Shown here: positions 1-10,611 of the stretch, one piece after another
How positions within the stretch are numbered: the stretch's first letter is position 1
How the letters are laid out: every line of letters starts with the position of its first letter
From: Rhizophagus clarus
Taxonomy: Eukaryota > Glomeromycota > Glomeromycetes > Glomerales > Glomeraceae
NCBI GenBank assembly: GCA_015698045.1
Contig: BLAL01000036.1
Span: 1 to 64,000 of the forward strand
Length of the DNA stretch: 64,000 bases
Direction: 5' to 3'
Notes under the pieces: generated by a model
Database searches by the model: none
Told to the model about the DNA's origin: nothing
What the model saw: only the letters and a program-made list of their open reading frames with translations
Made by a program: the position numbers and the translations under genes

Positions 1-49
1 TTTATATAGAGAATTTAGTAGTGAAATTTTGACTATTATGGTATTACTG

Positions 50-843
50 ACGAGACATCTTGCGATCCCAAAAGGACTTGCCCATTATGCAGTTTAGATC
101 ATGATGATGAGGAAAGCATAGAAGGTAGATATAAAGCTGGATCCTATTTTATTAAATGTGAATGGCGCAAAGTTGAGATAGTTGCATAGTCACATTGCTT
201 TACAGTAGTCTGGGTAACTCTTTGGGGTGATAATCTATCTGGGAATTTTAATCTTTTTTTCGAACAAATAGGTCTATATGAAAAAAGGGATTTAAATTGA
301 CTCGCAATCATATAAAATTAAGATATGTCCAAGACTGATAAAATACTAACCTCCAAATATCTGGATTGGCATGCTAAATTAAGTGGGTTACCAAGTGTTT
401 TAACAGATAAGATTCGGTTCAGCTTATACAAAAAATATAAAAAAGAAACTGGGCATGAGCCATGGCAACTATCAGAAGCTGTGATAAGTATATCAGAAAA
501 ACCTCAAGCCTCTGATTTCAAGCCTATCACCTTCGAAGTCAGACCTGATTCAGAATTAATTATCAAATCCGTCTTAGAGCACTTCCCATACTTGAAATTC
601 TGAAATACTTTTAGAGATATTGATAATTATAATTTTGCATTACCTCAGCCGTGGAGCTCACCATGTCCTATTTGCAATGGAAAACATGGGAATTATGGAT
701 TACATGGCTCATGGTATCGCAAAAATGGGAATCAATTCCATTATGATCCTGAATTAGTGAAGTTCTATTCTCAAGATAAGTTGGAATATTGTCTTACCTG
801 CAACACTTTAAGTAATAAACTCAAGTTCGCGATAGTAGCATAG
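50..843 (+). pseudogene. Cys-rich zinc-ribbon-like accessory relics in copy A
   Basis: Two short segments, ending near 189 and at 843, look like diverged copies of one small Cys-rich module. Each begins with a CPxC pair followed by a His, has a second Cys near its end, and closes with the same three residues IVA. An open 92-residue stretch at 325-603 lies between them; I do not recognise it. The set sits where copy B has its Crinkler-type header and on the equivalent strand, so it looks like a different passenger in the same slot. The region looks eroded. Zinc binding is inferred from the Cys spacing only. Confidence 0.4.
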
Positions 844-1189
844 AAACTTTATCATATACAGTGGGCTAGTCACATTTTTTTCGTCGCTCGCACCCTTCAC
901 CTGATATCCATACTAAGTATGTCATATGACATCTAATATGTGCGAAAAAAAATATACTATTCAGAACTGGGCTCATTCGATAGATTTCATTTACAGATTT
1001 CAGATATAGAATCTTATCTAATAGATTTCATTTGCGGATATAGAAACTGGGCTTGTGAAATTGTATTGTAACACAAACCAAAGTTATCAGTTGGTATGAT
1101 ATTGCCATAACAGGATTTTCATTTGTCCGTTCTTACCTTAGTTACCAGTTTTCAAAAATTATTATCTGACTTACCATATTTACTGCGCC

Positions 1190-1450
1190 ATGCACGTGAC
1201 ATTGTGAACTCGGTTCACATTCTCTTGAAATAAATTTGATATGTAAATAGCCCTTAAGAGATCTGCATATATATAATAATAAAGTTTGGCCCATATCGAG
1301 CCTTTCTCTTTTTTTTTTAATTCATGTATATCATAAATGTGCTTATTGAATAAATAAAATCATGAGAAATCTGCAAAACTAATCCTTCTATAGTTCCTGG
1401 AACATTCCTGGAACATTCCTAGAACTATCAAGGAACTGGCAGGGAACTGG
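1190..1450. repeat. Conserved noncoding block shared by both Polinton-like copies
   Basis: This stretch matches the reverse complement of about 39500-39765 in copy B over roughly 250 bp. It includes a run of direct repeats around GGAACATTCC and a tract near the coordinate where the two copies stop matching. It marks the edge of the shared backbone: to the left, copy A and copy B diverge completely. It could hold promoter or terminator signals for the genes on either side. Confidence 0.6.
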
Positions 1451-1609
1451 GGAGGAAATAAAATGAATAATGGTTTTATTATAGTGTATAATTATTTACT
1501 ATGATACTGATTTTTGGACTAAAAAATGGTGGAAAATGCAAAGATATAGTATAAATATACTTCTGGATGCGTGTCTAAGCTAATGACAGATGAATAGGCA
1601 CCATATTTT

Positions 1610-1762
1610 TTCATAAGCAGTCAGTCACTTTTCGTAGGCAGTCAGTCATTTTTCGTGGGCAGTCAATCACTCGTGGGCAGTCAGTCACTTTTCGTGGGCA
1701 GTCAGTCATTTTTTGGGCAGTCAGTCATTTTTGTGGGCAGTCAGTCACTTTCCGTGAACAAT
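1610..1762. repeat. 21-bp tandem repeat in copy A
   Basis: About six to seven imperfect copies of a unit near 21 bp (core GGGCAGTCAGTCACTTTTCG) lie in a row. The array occupies the same relative place as a different 21-bp array in copy B (39260-39390), just beyond the protease region. Confidence 0.75.
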
Positions 1763-1899
1763 TATTATTTCTTTTCATATATTCTCTTAATTTACAGGGA
1801 TATCGAATTCCTTCTACAATACTGACAAAGTTCGATTAGCTAGTTTTTTTACAGGTTCTAGCTCTTTTCCTATAATAAAAACATTACGCTGGGATTTGT

Positions 1900-2815
1900 G
1901 AACTGATAGGGGGGATGGTGATAATCTTTCCATTCGGCTTGCCTTAAATTCCCACTTCACTAAGGGTTCCTATCCTGCACGATATTCCACTGTGCCCCAA
2001 GAATAAATAGGGATAATTCATTTCCATCATCATCATATTCTGTAGGGGACAATAGAAAATTCATCTGAATGGTATCTCTAGTTTTTCCCATCCTCAATAG
2101 TTACAAGATACTGTCAACCGTATCAAGAGAATGGGACTTACTCGTGACTCCATTAAGTCTATGAATCTTTTTCTTATCTATTTTAGACCCAAATGCTTTG
2201 CAACATTTTCTGAGACTATTGACAAGTCTGATCCACTATCAATCATTGCATATGGTTATAGTCACGCTCCCCACCTTACAGAGAGATGGTCGCAACATCA
2301 TCGGCATCCTTTATTTGTAAAAAATTTATCTCTAAGGGCTTTGGCCAATATATGTGACTATTTTTTTTTGAGCCGATGCATAAGCCTTAATAGCATGATC
2401 TAACCAAATGCTTTCTGGTTATAACATAGCTAGAAGAAGCAGTATTAATTTCCTTAATTTTAGACGAATCAGCCATAACTATATCGGGTCCTTTTGGGAT
2501 CTCTTCTTTTAGACTGGAAGCATTTGGAATAGATTCATTATCAGGAACTTGTAAAAGAGGCTTCTACTCACTATTTACTGCTTGCAATAGTGGAAATAAG
2601 ATGTTTTCAAATTTACTTGCAACAATTCCCCATGCTGATTCCCTTCTTTTAACCGTATCATTTGGCATACTAGTATTCAAGCAATGGTCTTTTATTTTGG
2701 GAAATATCATATTAATAAATTTCGAAATTTCTATAAGAATCTTTCTAGGACAATGAGGACTAATGATACTATTGAAGATTTTAAGGCTATTTGAAACATA
2801 TAATTTACAGCTGTG
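1900..2815 (-). pseudogene. Retropepsin-like protease relic, copy A
   Basis: The sequence is the diverged counterpart of the copy B protease region at 38140-39170, on the minus strand. It follows the Gag-like ORF in the same order as in copy B. It is broken in several places and no long frame is open. Confidence 0.6.
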
Positions 2816-2816
2816 T

Positions 2817-4031
2817 CTATATTGCTAGTATGAGATTTGGAAGTAGGGGACTTCTTGGTACTTTTTTTTTATTGGTACTCCACTTCGCACCACTTTTTTT
2901 TAAAGCATAGCAATTTCGTAGTTCATCATCAATATCATTATCATTAATATATTCATCATCCTCTTCGATTTCTTCTTCAGGATCTTCTTCTTCCAATATG
3001 TATTCTTCGAAGGAGTCTTCAGGATCTTCTTCCTCATTTTGGTATACATAATTAACTTTCTTAGTCCGCTTAAGTCTAGGACAATTAACTTTTGTATGAC
3101 CAGCCTTTCCACATACTGAGCAATTCCTGGTTTGCTTAGGCTTTTGTACCACTTTTCTAATAACTTTCTTCGTGGCATATGCACTTCTGGGTGTAAAGGG
3201 ACTCTTTCTAACATGAGCTGTTTGACCTCCTAATCTCTTTTTAAGTTCTTCATAAATAAAATTTTCTAATGTTGCATCATCTGTTCTTATTCCTGTATAA
3301 GCCAAATCTCTTGCTAGACGAATTTTAAAATTATCTTTTTGTGGCTGAATAGGTGCTGTTTCTTGGGAACTAACTAATTGCTGAATAGGTACTTGCCCAT
3401 AAGGCATTCCGCTTGAACTTACAATCGGATTACGTTCTAGCCATAAATTCTTTAGTTCTGTAAAGTATGCATCTATATTAGCAGGATTGGTGATTTTCAT
3501 CCATGTATAGAAGTCACCCGATAAGTGGTTTTTTAGAAATGATAGAGTCGTCACATCGTTATTTGCCACACCCAACAATAATGGCCGAATTCTTTTTTCA
3601 TATGTATCAGGGCTGTCTGTTGGTAAAAATCTTTCTTGGAATAATCTTTGAATTGCTGATTGCTGGGTACCTATTGTTTCACGCTGATATTTTGCATTCA
3701 TCCATACTCGTAGAGTAACTGGAGAATTTATAGCAGGGTTTCCAGCTGTATATGGATCATTATTCGGAACTGGTAAATACTTTCCACCTAGCTTAGTTTT
3801 TAAAAGACCAAATTTAATTGCATCATTAAAGTCTCCTGCATTGGCATTTTCAAGAGCGATCATATTTGGCTCTAAATGCGATATAGAATTCCAAATTCTA
3901 TTCAAGTATTCATTAGGAGGTTCCTGTCCAGTAAATTGATCATGTTTAGCAAAAATAGTTCCTATTGAGTCATATAATGGTTGCCGTCTAGCTTCTGCCA
4001 TGTTTTCTGGAGGATTGTTTTGTAAATTCAA
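2817..4031 (-). CDS. Gag-like zinc-knuckle protein, copy A (Polinton-like element)
   Basis: This is an open frame of 404 residues. The N-terminal two thirds is an alpha-helical-looking domain without an obvious signature. A basic stretch follows, then one retroviral-type CCHC zinc knuckle (CSVCGKAGHTKVNC, near residue 300) and a strongly acidic tail rich in Glu and Asp. The order of core, basic linker and knuckle resembles Gag or the nucleic-acid-binding proteins of LTR-type elements. It is closely related to the 36962-38140 ORF in copy B, with the C-terminal half much more alike than the N-terminal half. A capsid role is inference; a simple nucleic-acid-binding protein is the alternative. 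Confidence 0.65.
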   Translation of the reverse strand: MNLQNNPPENMAEARRQPLYDSIGTIFAKHDQFTGQEPPNEYLNRIWNSISHLEPNMIALENANAGDFNDAIKFGLLKTKLGGKYLPVPNNDPYTAGNPAINSPVTLRVWMNAKYQRETIGTQQSAIQRLFQERFLPTDSPDTYEKRIRPLLLGVANNDVTTLSFLKNHLSGDFYTWMKITNPANIDAYFTELKNLWLERNPIVSSSGMPYGQVPIQQLVSSQETAPIQPQKDNFKIRLARDLAYTGIRTDDATLENFIYEELKKRLGGQTAHVRKSPFTPRSAYATKKVIRKVVQKPKQTRNCSVCGKAGHTKVNCPRLKRTKKVNYVYQNEEEDPEDSFEEYILEEEDPEEEIEEDDEYINDNDIDDELRNCYALKKSGAKWSTNKKKVPRSPLLPNLILAI

Positions 4032-4359
4032 AATAATTTGTCGTGAATTTAATTCCCTACCCTTCCATTTTTGGTATCTATTAAATACAAAAGCCCGATT
4101 GAATTCTGCTAAGTCTGCCTCAGCTTTGCATCTCTGTTTTATTAGCTGAAGGATGGCTTTTTCTCCTACTAATACATTTATTCAGTTTTGCTTTCTTAAG
4201 GCTATTCTTTGACCATTAGTTTGCCTATCCTGAGCTATTTGCCACTAACGTCAATGCTCATTTACCTCATTATTATATGCCAAAGTCAGTAGCTGAGCTC
4301 TTCGAAGACATTGATTTCTAATAGTTGTTAAATCATTCCTAAGATCATTGATTCGATCA

Positions 4360-4929
4360 TTAGCTAGCTATACGGTATAAACCTTGTATGTTAATAGCAT
4401 CTTGAGCATATCTTTGCATAAGTCCACGAGCAGTTGTTAATGAAATTCGTATACTATTTAATGTATTTTTAGGGTTAAATGATGTATCTCCATCAATATA
4501 TGCCTCTACTCGATCTAGTGCTGTAGCGATATTTATTAAAATATCAGGTATGGCCATATTTTCTTCCTCTGGTCGTTCTTCTTCTTCAGAATGTTTATTA
4601 CTAGATTTAGATAATTCTTGTATACGAGATTTAAGTTTATCTATTGTGTCTTCTAGCTGGATAATTTGATTATCTTGAATAACTAATGCCTCCTCTTTTA
4701 GCTCCAAGTGATCCTGACATTTTTTAAGTTCACCTAGAATAACCTTACATTTATCCTTTAGCTGATTAACTTCTTCATCATAAGATTGTATATTCTTTTC
4801 AAGATGAAAAATACATCGCTTACAGGCTTTAATTTCCTCTTCAAGTTTGCGGATTTTCTTTTGTACTAACTTTATCCCTAGATCAAAGTTGCTGTTTAGT
4901 TGTTCAAGATATGTCTGCTCAACTCCCAT
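4360..4929 (-). CDS. Coiled-coil protein, copy A (Polinton-like element)
   Basis: The 189-residue frame is dominated by a long heptad-rich coiled coil (about residues 15-110, rich in Lys, Glu and Leu), followed by an acidic Ser/Glu linker and a helical tail. The copy B counterpart starts at 36160. Its start codon lies inside the first codons of the integrase on the opposite strand: the two open frames overlap head to head by 19 bp. It probably assembles into oligomers and may be the N-terminal part of, or partner to, the Gag-like protein just downstream; that is inference. Confidence 0.6.
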   Translation of the reverse strand: MGVEQTYLEQLNSNFDLGIKLVQKKIRKLEEEIKACKRCIFHLEKNIQSYDEEVNQLKDKCKVILGELKKCQDHLELKEEALVIQDNQIIQLEDTIDKLKSRIQELSKSSNKHSEEEERPEEENMAIPDILINIATALDRVEAYIDGDTSFNPKNTLNSIRISLTTARGLMQRYAQDAINIQGLYRIAS

Positions 4930-6030
4930 TGTTACCTATTATTTCTATAGATTCTGGTGAGGCTCGAAATCTTGATATTTCTATTGCTTTGAAAAAGATT
5001 TATTATCAGCCTATTGGTTATTATCGAAATGCTAAAAAATTACATGAAGCTTCTCTGAAAGCTGGGTATGATTTTAGTTTAGATGAAGTGGAGGACTGGC
5101 TTGAGAGACAAGCTATATACCAAATATATTCCTCGTGCAAGTTTTTGCTCTGTTACTATCCCCAATAAAGTCCACCAGGCGGATGTTCTCTACATGCCTT
5201 ATGATAAAGTAGGTCAGATTACTTATCTTTTTTGCCTTAATATGGTTGATGTGGCTTCGAGATATAAAGCCTCTATCCTTATTGGTGCATATAGTATTAA
5301 GGATAGGTAGGGTATCTTAACTTCTGCTACTATTGCTCAATCACTTGAGAAAATCTATGATGATCCTGAATGTCCTTTAATCTGACCAAAATTATTAATT
5401 ACTGATAGAGGATCAGAGTTTAAAAGTGATTGTGAGAAATTAATAAAAGAGCATGACGTGAAAATTCAGAAGGCTAAATTTAAGCATACTATGGGTATTG
5501 TTGAAAGGTATAATCACACCTTAGTTGAAAAGCTATTTCCTTTCCAGGATGCTTCTGTTCTCTTGACTTTAGATAGACGATCCAGGACTTGGGTAAAGAA
5601 TTTGCTAATAGTTGTTGAGGACATTAATAATTCTATCACACGTCAGCTTGGTATTTCTCCTATTGATGCAATAAAGGAAAAAGAGGTCTTTGCTAAGCCT
5701 TCTTACCTTCGGGATGATCCTATAGGCTTTGATGAAGAAAAGCTTTCTAGCAATGTATTAGTAAGATATTTGTTATATCCTATTGATTTAGAGGATGGGA
5801 GACGTCATGCTGGTGACTTGAATTGATCTCCACGTATTTATCATATCCAGGAATCTATGGTGCAAAAAAATCAGCCAGTCTTGTACTGGCTGGAAGAAGT
5901 CCCCTTTGAACTAACTGATGATGATGATTATGTAGTCAAACATCCTGAAAGATCTTTTGTGCAAGAAGAGTTAATGGTTATTCCCTTTAATACTGAATTG
6001 CCTCCCCAGTGGGTGCTCACAAATTAAATC
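4911..6030 (+). pseudogene. Retroviral-type (RVE) integrase relic, copy A
   Basis: The N-terminal part (LPIISIDSGEA) and the core (MGIVERYNHTL, TDRGSEF) match the copy B integrase on the opposite strand, and a chromo-like C-terminal tail ending near 6027 is also recognisable. The DDE-type fold of this family joins element ends to target DNA. The copy has several breaks and is a fossil. The tail overlaps the small ORF at 5971-6213 end to end. Confidence 0.75.
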
Positions 6031-6213
6031 TTTATATAGTTCCATAATGGTATTAAGAATCTTTGGATCCTTCCCGTAGAATTCTTTGTAGTCATCTTTG
6101 ACTTTATGATATTTGGCTTCATTAGGGAATATGGTCATAGCTAATTTGAGAATATATTCTTGGGGATCCTCTGCCTGGCGTAATTTTTTAATTCGCTCTT
6201 TATATGATTGCAT
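5971..6213 (-). CDS. Small conserved element ORF, copy A
   Basis: This 80-residue frame has a close counterpart at 34776-35042 in copy B; both begin MQSYKERIKKLRQAEDP. It is helical and charged, with no recognised domain. Conservation in two diverged copies, on the equivalent strand and in the same slot between the integrase and the Cys/His-rich protein, argues that it was a real element gene. Function unknown. Confidence 0.5.
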   Translation of the reverse strand: MQSYKERIKKLRQAEDPQEYILKLAMTIFPNEAKYHKVKDDYKEFYGKDPKILNTIMELYKDLICEHPLGRQFSIKGNNH

Positions 6214-6312
6214 GAATTAACCATCTTTTGGTTTTCTATAGTAGATCCCTGCCTTGACTATATTTATTAATGCCTGTTCAATTTCTTGATATGTAGGCTT
6301 GGTATCAGTTAA

Positions 6313-6654
6313 TTGAATTTGTGTACTCATTGTGTAAAAGTTGCAACTCCAGTGCTTGTATTAATATTACGAAAATTTTTGTTTAAAATAAAATATTTAT
6401 TTCTTATTACCATAATAGGCGAATATTACTGCAACTATTTACTCAGAACTGGAGGTGTCTGTGGGCGTACCTGCCATTGGTCTGAAGGGTGCCATGAACA
6501 TTGGAAAGCTAGGAAGCATTTTCCTTATAGTGTATGTGCCAAGCCGACTAGCTCTAAACCTGGTCTTTGTAGAAAACATGCTAGCGGATATTATGTAACC
6601 CAATATATTAATAGGCTTCGAAATAGAGCCTTGGGTACATATCAGGAAGTATAA
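6313..6654 (+). CDS. Cys/His-rich small protein, copy A
   Basis: The C-terminal 70 residues hold an ordered set of Cys and His residues (VCGRTCHW, CHEHW, VCAKP, GLCRKHASGYY). The spacing is shared with the copy B ORF at 34307-34498, ending in a similar Tyr- and Arg-rich tail. This suggests a zinc-binding module. The first about 50 residues are hydrophobic and may be spurious, with the true coding part starting in an upstream exon or at a later start. It lies next to the terminal repeat. Function unknown. Confidence 0.4.
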   Translation: MNLCTHCVKVATPVLVLILRKFLFKIKYLFLITIIGEYYCNYLLRTGGVCGRTCHWSEGCHEHWKARKHFPYSVCAKPTSSKPGLCRKHASGYYVTQYINRLRNRALGTYQEV

Positions 6655-6669
6655 TAGTCCAACCTTCCT

Positions 6670-6780
6670 TTGTATACATACTCTGCTTCACATCTTCAAT
6701 GCTTCGCAGAGTTCTTAAACCTATTTTGTGTACATCTGCTTCGCATCTTCAATGCTTCGCAGAGTTCCTGTGTACACTAT
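6670..6780. repeat. Short tandem duplication beside copy A terminal repeat
   Basis: A block of about 50 bp containing CATCTTCAATGCTTCGCAGA occurs twice in tandem. Copy B lacks it at the equivalent place. Confidence 0.5.
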
Positions 6781-6889
6781 TTGATATAATTTAAAAGTGA
6801 GATTTAGCCAGGTGAATTTTTTTTACACCTATGGGTGAGACTTATCTTGGTGAATTTTTTTTTTACACCTAACCCAAATTTTTTTCTTA

Positions 6890-7487
6890 ATGCTTATTTG
6901 AAAGAATTGGCTCCAGAATGGCTTCCTGCATATCAAAAATAATGGTATACTAGAATATGGTTAATATCCTTTTAACTTTATTTTTCGAATACAAAAAATT
7001 GACACCTAAGACAAGCTTAGGTGTAAATTTTTTATTTTGTTTACGCACATAAATCAGCTTTAGAATTAATTCTAGGATAACATAAAATCTGATATGCAAA
7101 ATGGGCTTGCATTTACAGCCTGCGAGCATGCTCAGACACTTCAGTCCTCGATGCTCTTGGCCTTTTCTAAACCCAAGTAATATAGCATACTTTTTTTGTT
7201 ATATTATTTGGGATTAAAAATCGGCCAGCACGTTAACAAAGATGGTGTTCTTTTTTATCTTGTAAACAAAAAATTTGGGCAAAATGGGTATATTAACATG
7301 ATTTGAGCCCAGCTTGATCTTAAGTCTGAATTCGATATTAGATTTCGATATGTTTCCTGAGGTTGTAAACAAATTTGGATCTCAAAAGATTACATAAATT
7401 TCGTATATTGGGAAATAAGCTGGGAGAGGCTTACACTAATTATACCTATTCAGAAATCTTGTCCCAGATCCCCATTTTGTTCTATAT
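6890..7487. repeat. Terminal repeat of Polinton-like copy A
   Basis: It matches the right terminal repeat of copy B (45768-46543) in the same orientation, and by reverse complement the left repeat (33585-34363). It ends in the same outer sequence (CCCATTTTGTTCTATAT). It is clearly more diverged from the two copy B ends than they are from each other, so copy A is a distinct or older lineage. Confidence 0.8.
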
Positions 7488-8598
7488 ACGATTAAGAAAA
7501 GTTTGAGCAAACTTTTCTTAAACTTGTATTATAAATGACTGTAACTTTTTTATTAATTTATTGTAATAAAATACGTAATAAAATAAAAATATTAACAATA
7601 ATAATTATACTTTTAAACACTTTACAAAAAATTTATAAACTTGATAATGCATTCAATAAATAAGACAATAAAAATTTTTTAACTACATTAAATGAATTAA
7701 AAATTTCTAAAAAGAAAAATCTATAAAAAAAGTAAACTAAAAAATTTCTTAATACATTATACAATATGAAATCTAACGTATTAAAATTTGTATCATATAT
7801 CGGGTACCTGATATATGTAAGATAGAACTGTACCTGATATATATTAAATAACATATCAGTGATCAATAGTTTAAATATCAGGGTCTTGGTAATTAGGCAT
7901 ATTTTGAAGTGTAATAAATTGGGTATCTGATATGTAAAAATACCTGATATTTATCCAATTAGCCGCTGATATATAAGTTCTCGATATATACCTGATAGAA
8001 TTGATTTTGACCAGTGGTAGCTTGCGATAAGTTTTATGCTTATTTTAGAAAACATTACTCAAAATACATTGAAATAATTAATCCAATCAAATTAATCTCA
8101 CCATATAAGGAGCATGTTTATTGTTTTCCTGATGAATGAATAAAAGCTAAGAAACATCAGTTAAGACAACAGTTAGATAAGGCGGTATACAGATCTAATC
8201 CAGATTTCTCATGAAGGTTTTTGATTAAATTGTTAAGTACTATTAGCTATTATGAAAAGTATACAAAAAATTGATTTTGTTATTTACTGCCCCATAACTA
8301 AATATAGGAGTATTCTGGGCTGATCTTAAAGGAACCGCTTCTATGCAAAAAATGCAAAGAAATAGACTTAAATATCTTTTGATTGAATATTATATTTATC
8401 TCAACTATATTTAGCCAAATACACTATACATAACTTATTCATGATATAATTTATTTTTTGCGAAACATAATCTGCATGATCGCCTAGTATAATTGTGAAA
8501 TGTACCACCTGCGGGATAAAAGATCTGATTTTCTTATTCCAGGTTAGATCTTCCAATATACTATATAACTATTTTAGTAAAATATTTCAGGAAAATCT
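7488..8598. other. AT-rich spacer without a supported gene
   Basis: No supported coding region. Around 7790-8000 a short motif (TACCTGATATAT and variants) recurs irregularly, a degenerate minisatellite. The 77-residue minus-strand frame at 7633-7866 is low-complexity and not credible. Confidence 0.5.
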
Positions 8599-8936
8599 AT
8601 GAAGCGATCTTGGGGATTCTTGATTGCGAAACAATATAACTATCAGTTTGAGAATTTCTATGCAACAGTTATTCAGCAAGCTTACAGGAATTACAAGAAG
8701 AGACCTGAATCTTTGGCAAAAAAGTTTGGGAGATAGTAAGGAATAATGCTACTTCTAATGATAGGAAGTTTTTAGGTATGAAAAATGAATGGGGATATCA
8801 TCCTTTAGGACAAATTTGGTATGATGATTATTGCTTTTCAGTGAAAAATGATTGGATATACAAGAAGAAAGTCCAATTATGGTATCGATTAGGTTTTGTA
8901 ACATTAATACTTGTTAATAAATTATTATATCAGTAA
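8599..8936 (+). pseudogene. Broken small host-type gene (IQ-like motif)
   Basis: The frame opens with MKRSWGFLIAKQYNYQF and contains an IQ-like segment (VIQQAYRNYKKRPESLAKK). It then shifts frame near 8722-8730 and continues as KVWEIVRNNATSNDRKF and GYHPLGQIWYDDY to a stop at 8936. I recall similar short repeated proteins in Rhizophagus but cannot name the family. The frameshift lies in a run of A. Function unknown; probably a dead copy. Confidence 0.35.
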
Positions 8937-10611
8937 GACTATATAGTTGTTAGAGGTACATATTGGCCTAACATATTAAAATAGCCACAAAATCCCAGAT
9001 ATTATAGTATTCATAAAAAATATAATTATAGATACTTCATTAGAATTTCAGAGACATATAAGATTTATCTATCAGAAATAAATCTTATATTCATTTTGCC
9101 ATTAAAATACATATATCATATTAACAGGAAGGGTATTACTATAAATTTCATAATTTAGATGATAATTGTGAGATTGTATGCTAAATTTTTCAAATATTAT
9201 CTTAATAAAAGTCCAGCCACAATGTATGTATGCATGCGTGACATAATAAACATGTTTTTGATCCTTGTTAAAGTATATATGATGTAATGATTGATACACC
9301 ACAAATCATCTGTAACAGTGTGACTACTTGTACGACAAATTAATTTTCACATAAGAAATCGATTCCCCCCAAAATATTTTGAATTTTTCTCTAGTGAAAT
9401 AACATTTATTGATATGCGTATATGTTCTGGAGCTACAGGTTATTTCTATTGCCCTTCCACCAAAGTATATTTAGCTGAAAGCATGGAGTACAGTATATAA
9501 TGTTACTAGGCCTTTATTACTGAGCGATTAAGCGAAAAAAAGGTATAATGCATTACCCCTAACGTTTTTGCAAATGTTGAGATCTACAATGCACATTTTG
9601 CATGTTCTTATTCTCTAACACAAAAGTTTAGCGTAAAATGCCTTACATATTTTTCCTATCTCTTCCCCTAACATGAATGCGAGTTAGAGAGGTATAAATG
9701 TGAGGAAATAGTGGCATTTAAAAGGGCAGTATAGGTAATTTTTAGCTTTTCGTCATTTATTTTGCTGTTTGTATTATCTCAGTATATTAATATTATTTAT
9801 ATTCTAAACTAATTACGTAAATATGTTTATCATAATATATAATAAGATTTACGATTTCTTGACAACTGCTGAGAAACGTCAAATAACACTACGTCTGTTA
9901 TTTATCTTTGAATCAAAGAAACTGCTGGGTTTTCCAAACAGAGTTAAAATCAATTGTAGAACGAGTCATGGGATCTGCTAGTAATGTATTTATGGAAGGT
10001 TCTTCTCGTCAATTAAAAATTTTCTGAATCCTATCACAGATTAGTTAGGAATTATACAAACATTTTAGCTTTTATGATTATATGATGATACTGTGTAATC
10101 ATTTACTAAAGTAAACCTGAATAAACAAATAGTTTTTAGTTTGTTGCTTATGTTCAGCATATCCATTCAGTTCGCTTGCTAGTAAATACTTACATGTGAT
10201 AGAAGGGTGTTTATGCATGGCTCCTAAATGTAATGATTAGAACCTCGTCGTGATAATTGATGTAATATCTACTATGTTTACTAGTATCAAAATAGCCAAA
10301 GTGTACATGGTTACACTTATATTACTTAGAGAAATTATTCCCAAAGTGTACGAAACAGTTATCTTAATGTGATATCTTCGTATTCATTGACCTTATTTGA
10401 TCAAAGCTTTCTAGCAAATCTTTCACAATATTAACGCATAAATTTTTTTACATTAATGTCCTGAATGCAGTGAATGTTCAGAATTCTCAGATTCTTAAAT
10501 TTTTTTTTATTTTTTCATATGAAATGACTAATAATATACTTACACTATCTTTTCACGTATATTACTCGAAGCAACTTAATTAACTTTCTCGATCCATAAA
10601 AATAGTTATAT
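8937..10611. other. AT-rich spacer, no gene supported
   Basis: I see no open frame with protein-like composition, no RNA gene and no clear repeat structure apart from AT-rich runs. The 66-residue minus-strand frame at 9102-9302 is not credible. Confidence 0.5.

Larger units (their letters stand above)
1..7487 (-). mobile_element. Polinton-like element, copy A (partial, fossil)
   Basis: This is a relative of the complete element at 33585-46543, lying in the opposite orientation. From the right end inward it carries the terminal repeat, a Cys/His-rich small protein, a small conserved ORF, a retroviral-type integrase, a coiled-coil ORF, a Gag-like zinc-knuckle protein, a protease relic and an accessory region. 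Gene order and strands mirror copy B. The polymerase end would lie left of the window. The Gag-like and coiled-coil ORFs are open; the integrase and protease parts are broken, with at least half a dozen breaks overall. Orientation is given relative to copy B as plus. The homology to copy B is seen directly; the family name is inferred from the polymerase in copy B. Confidence 0.8.

Noticed and set aside
2131-2403. 90-residue plus-strand frame over the protease relic
   Set aside because: It is the antisense shadow of the element protease region, with no conservation as a protein in copy B.
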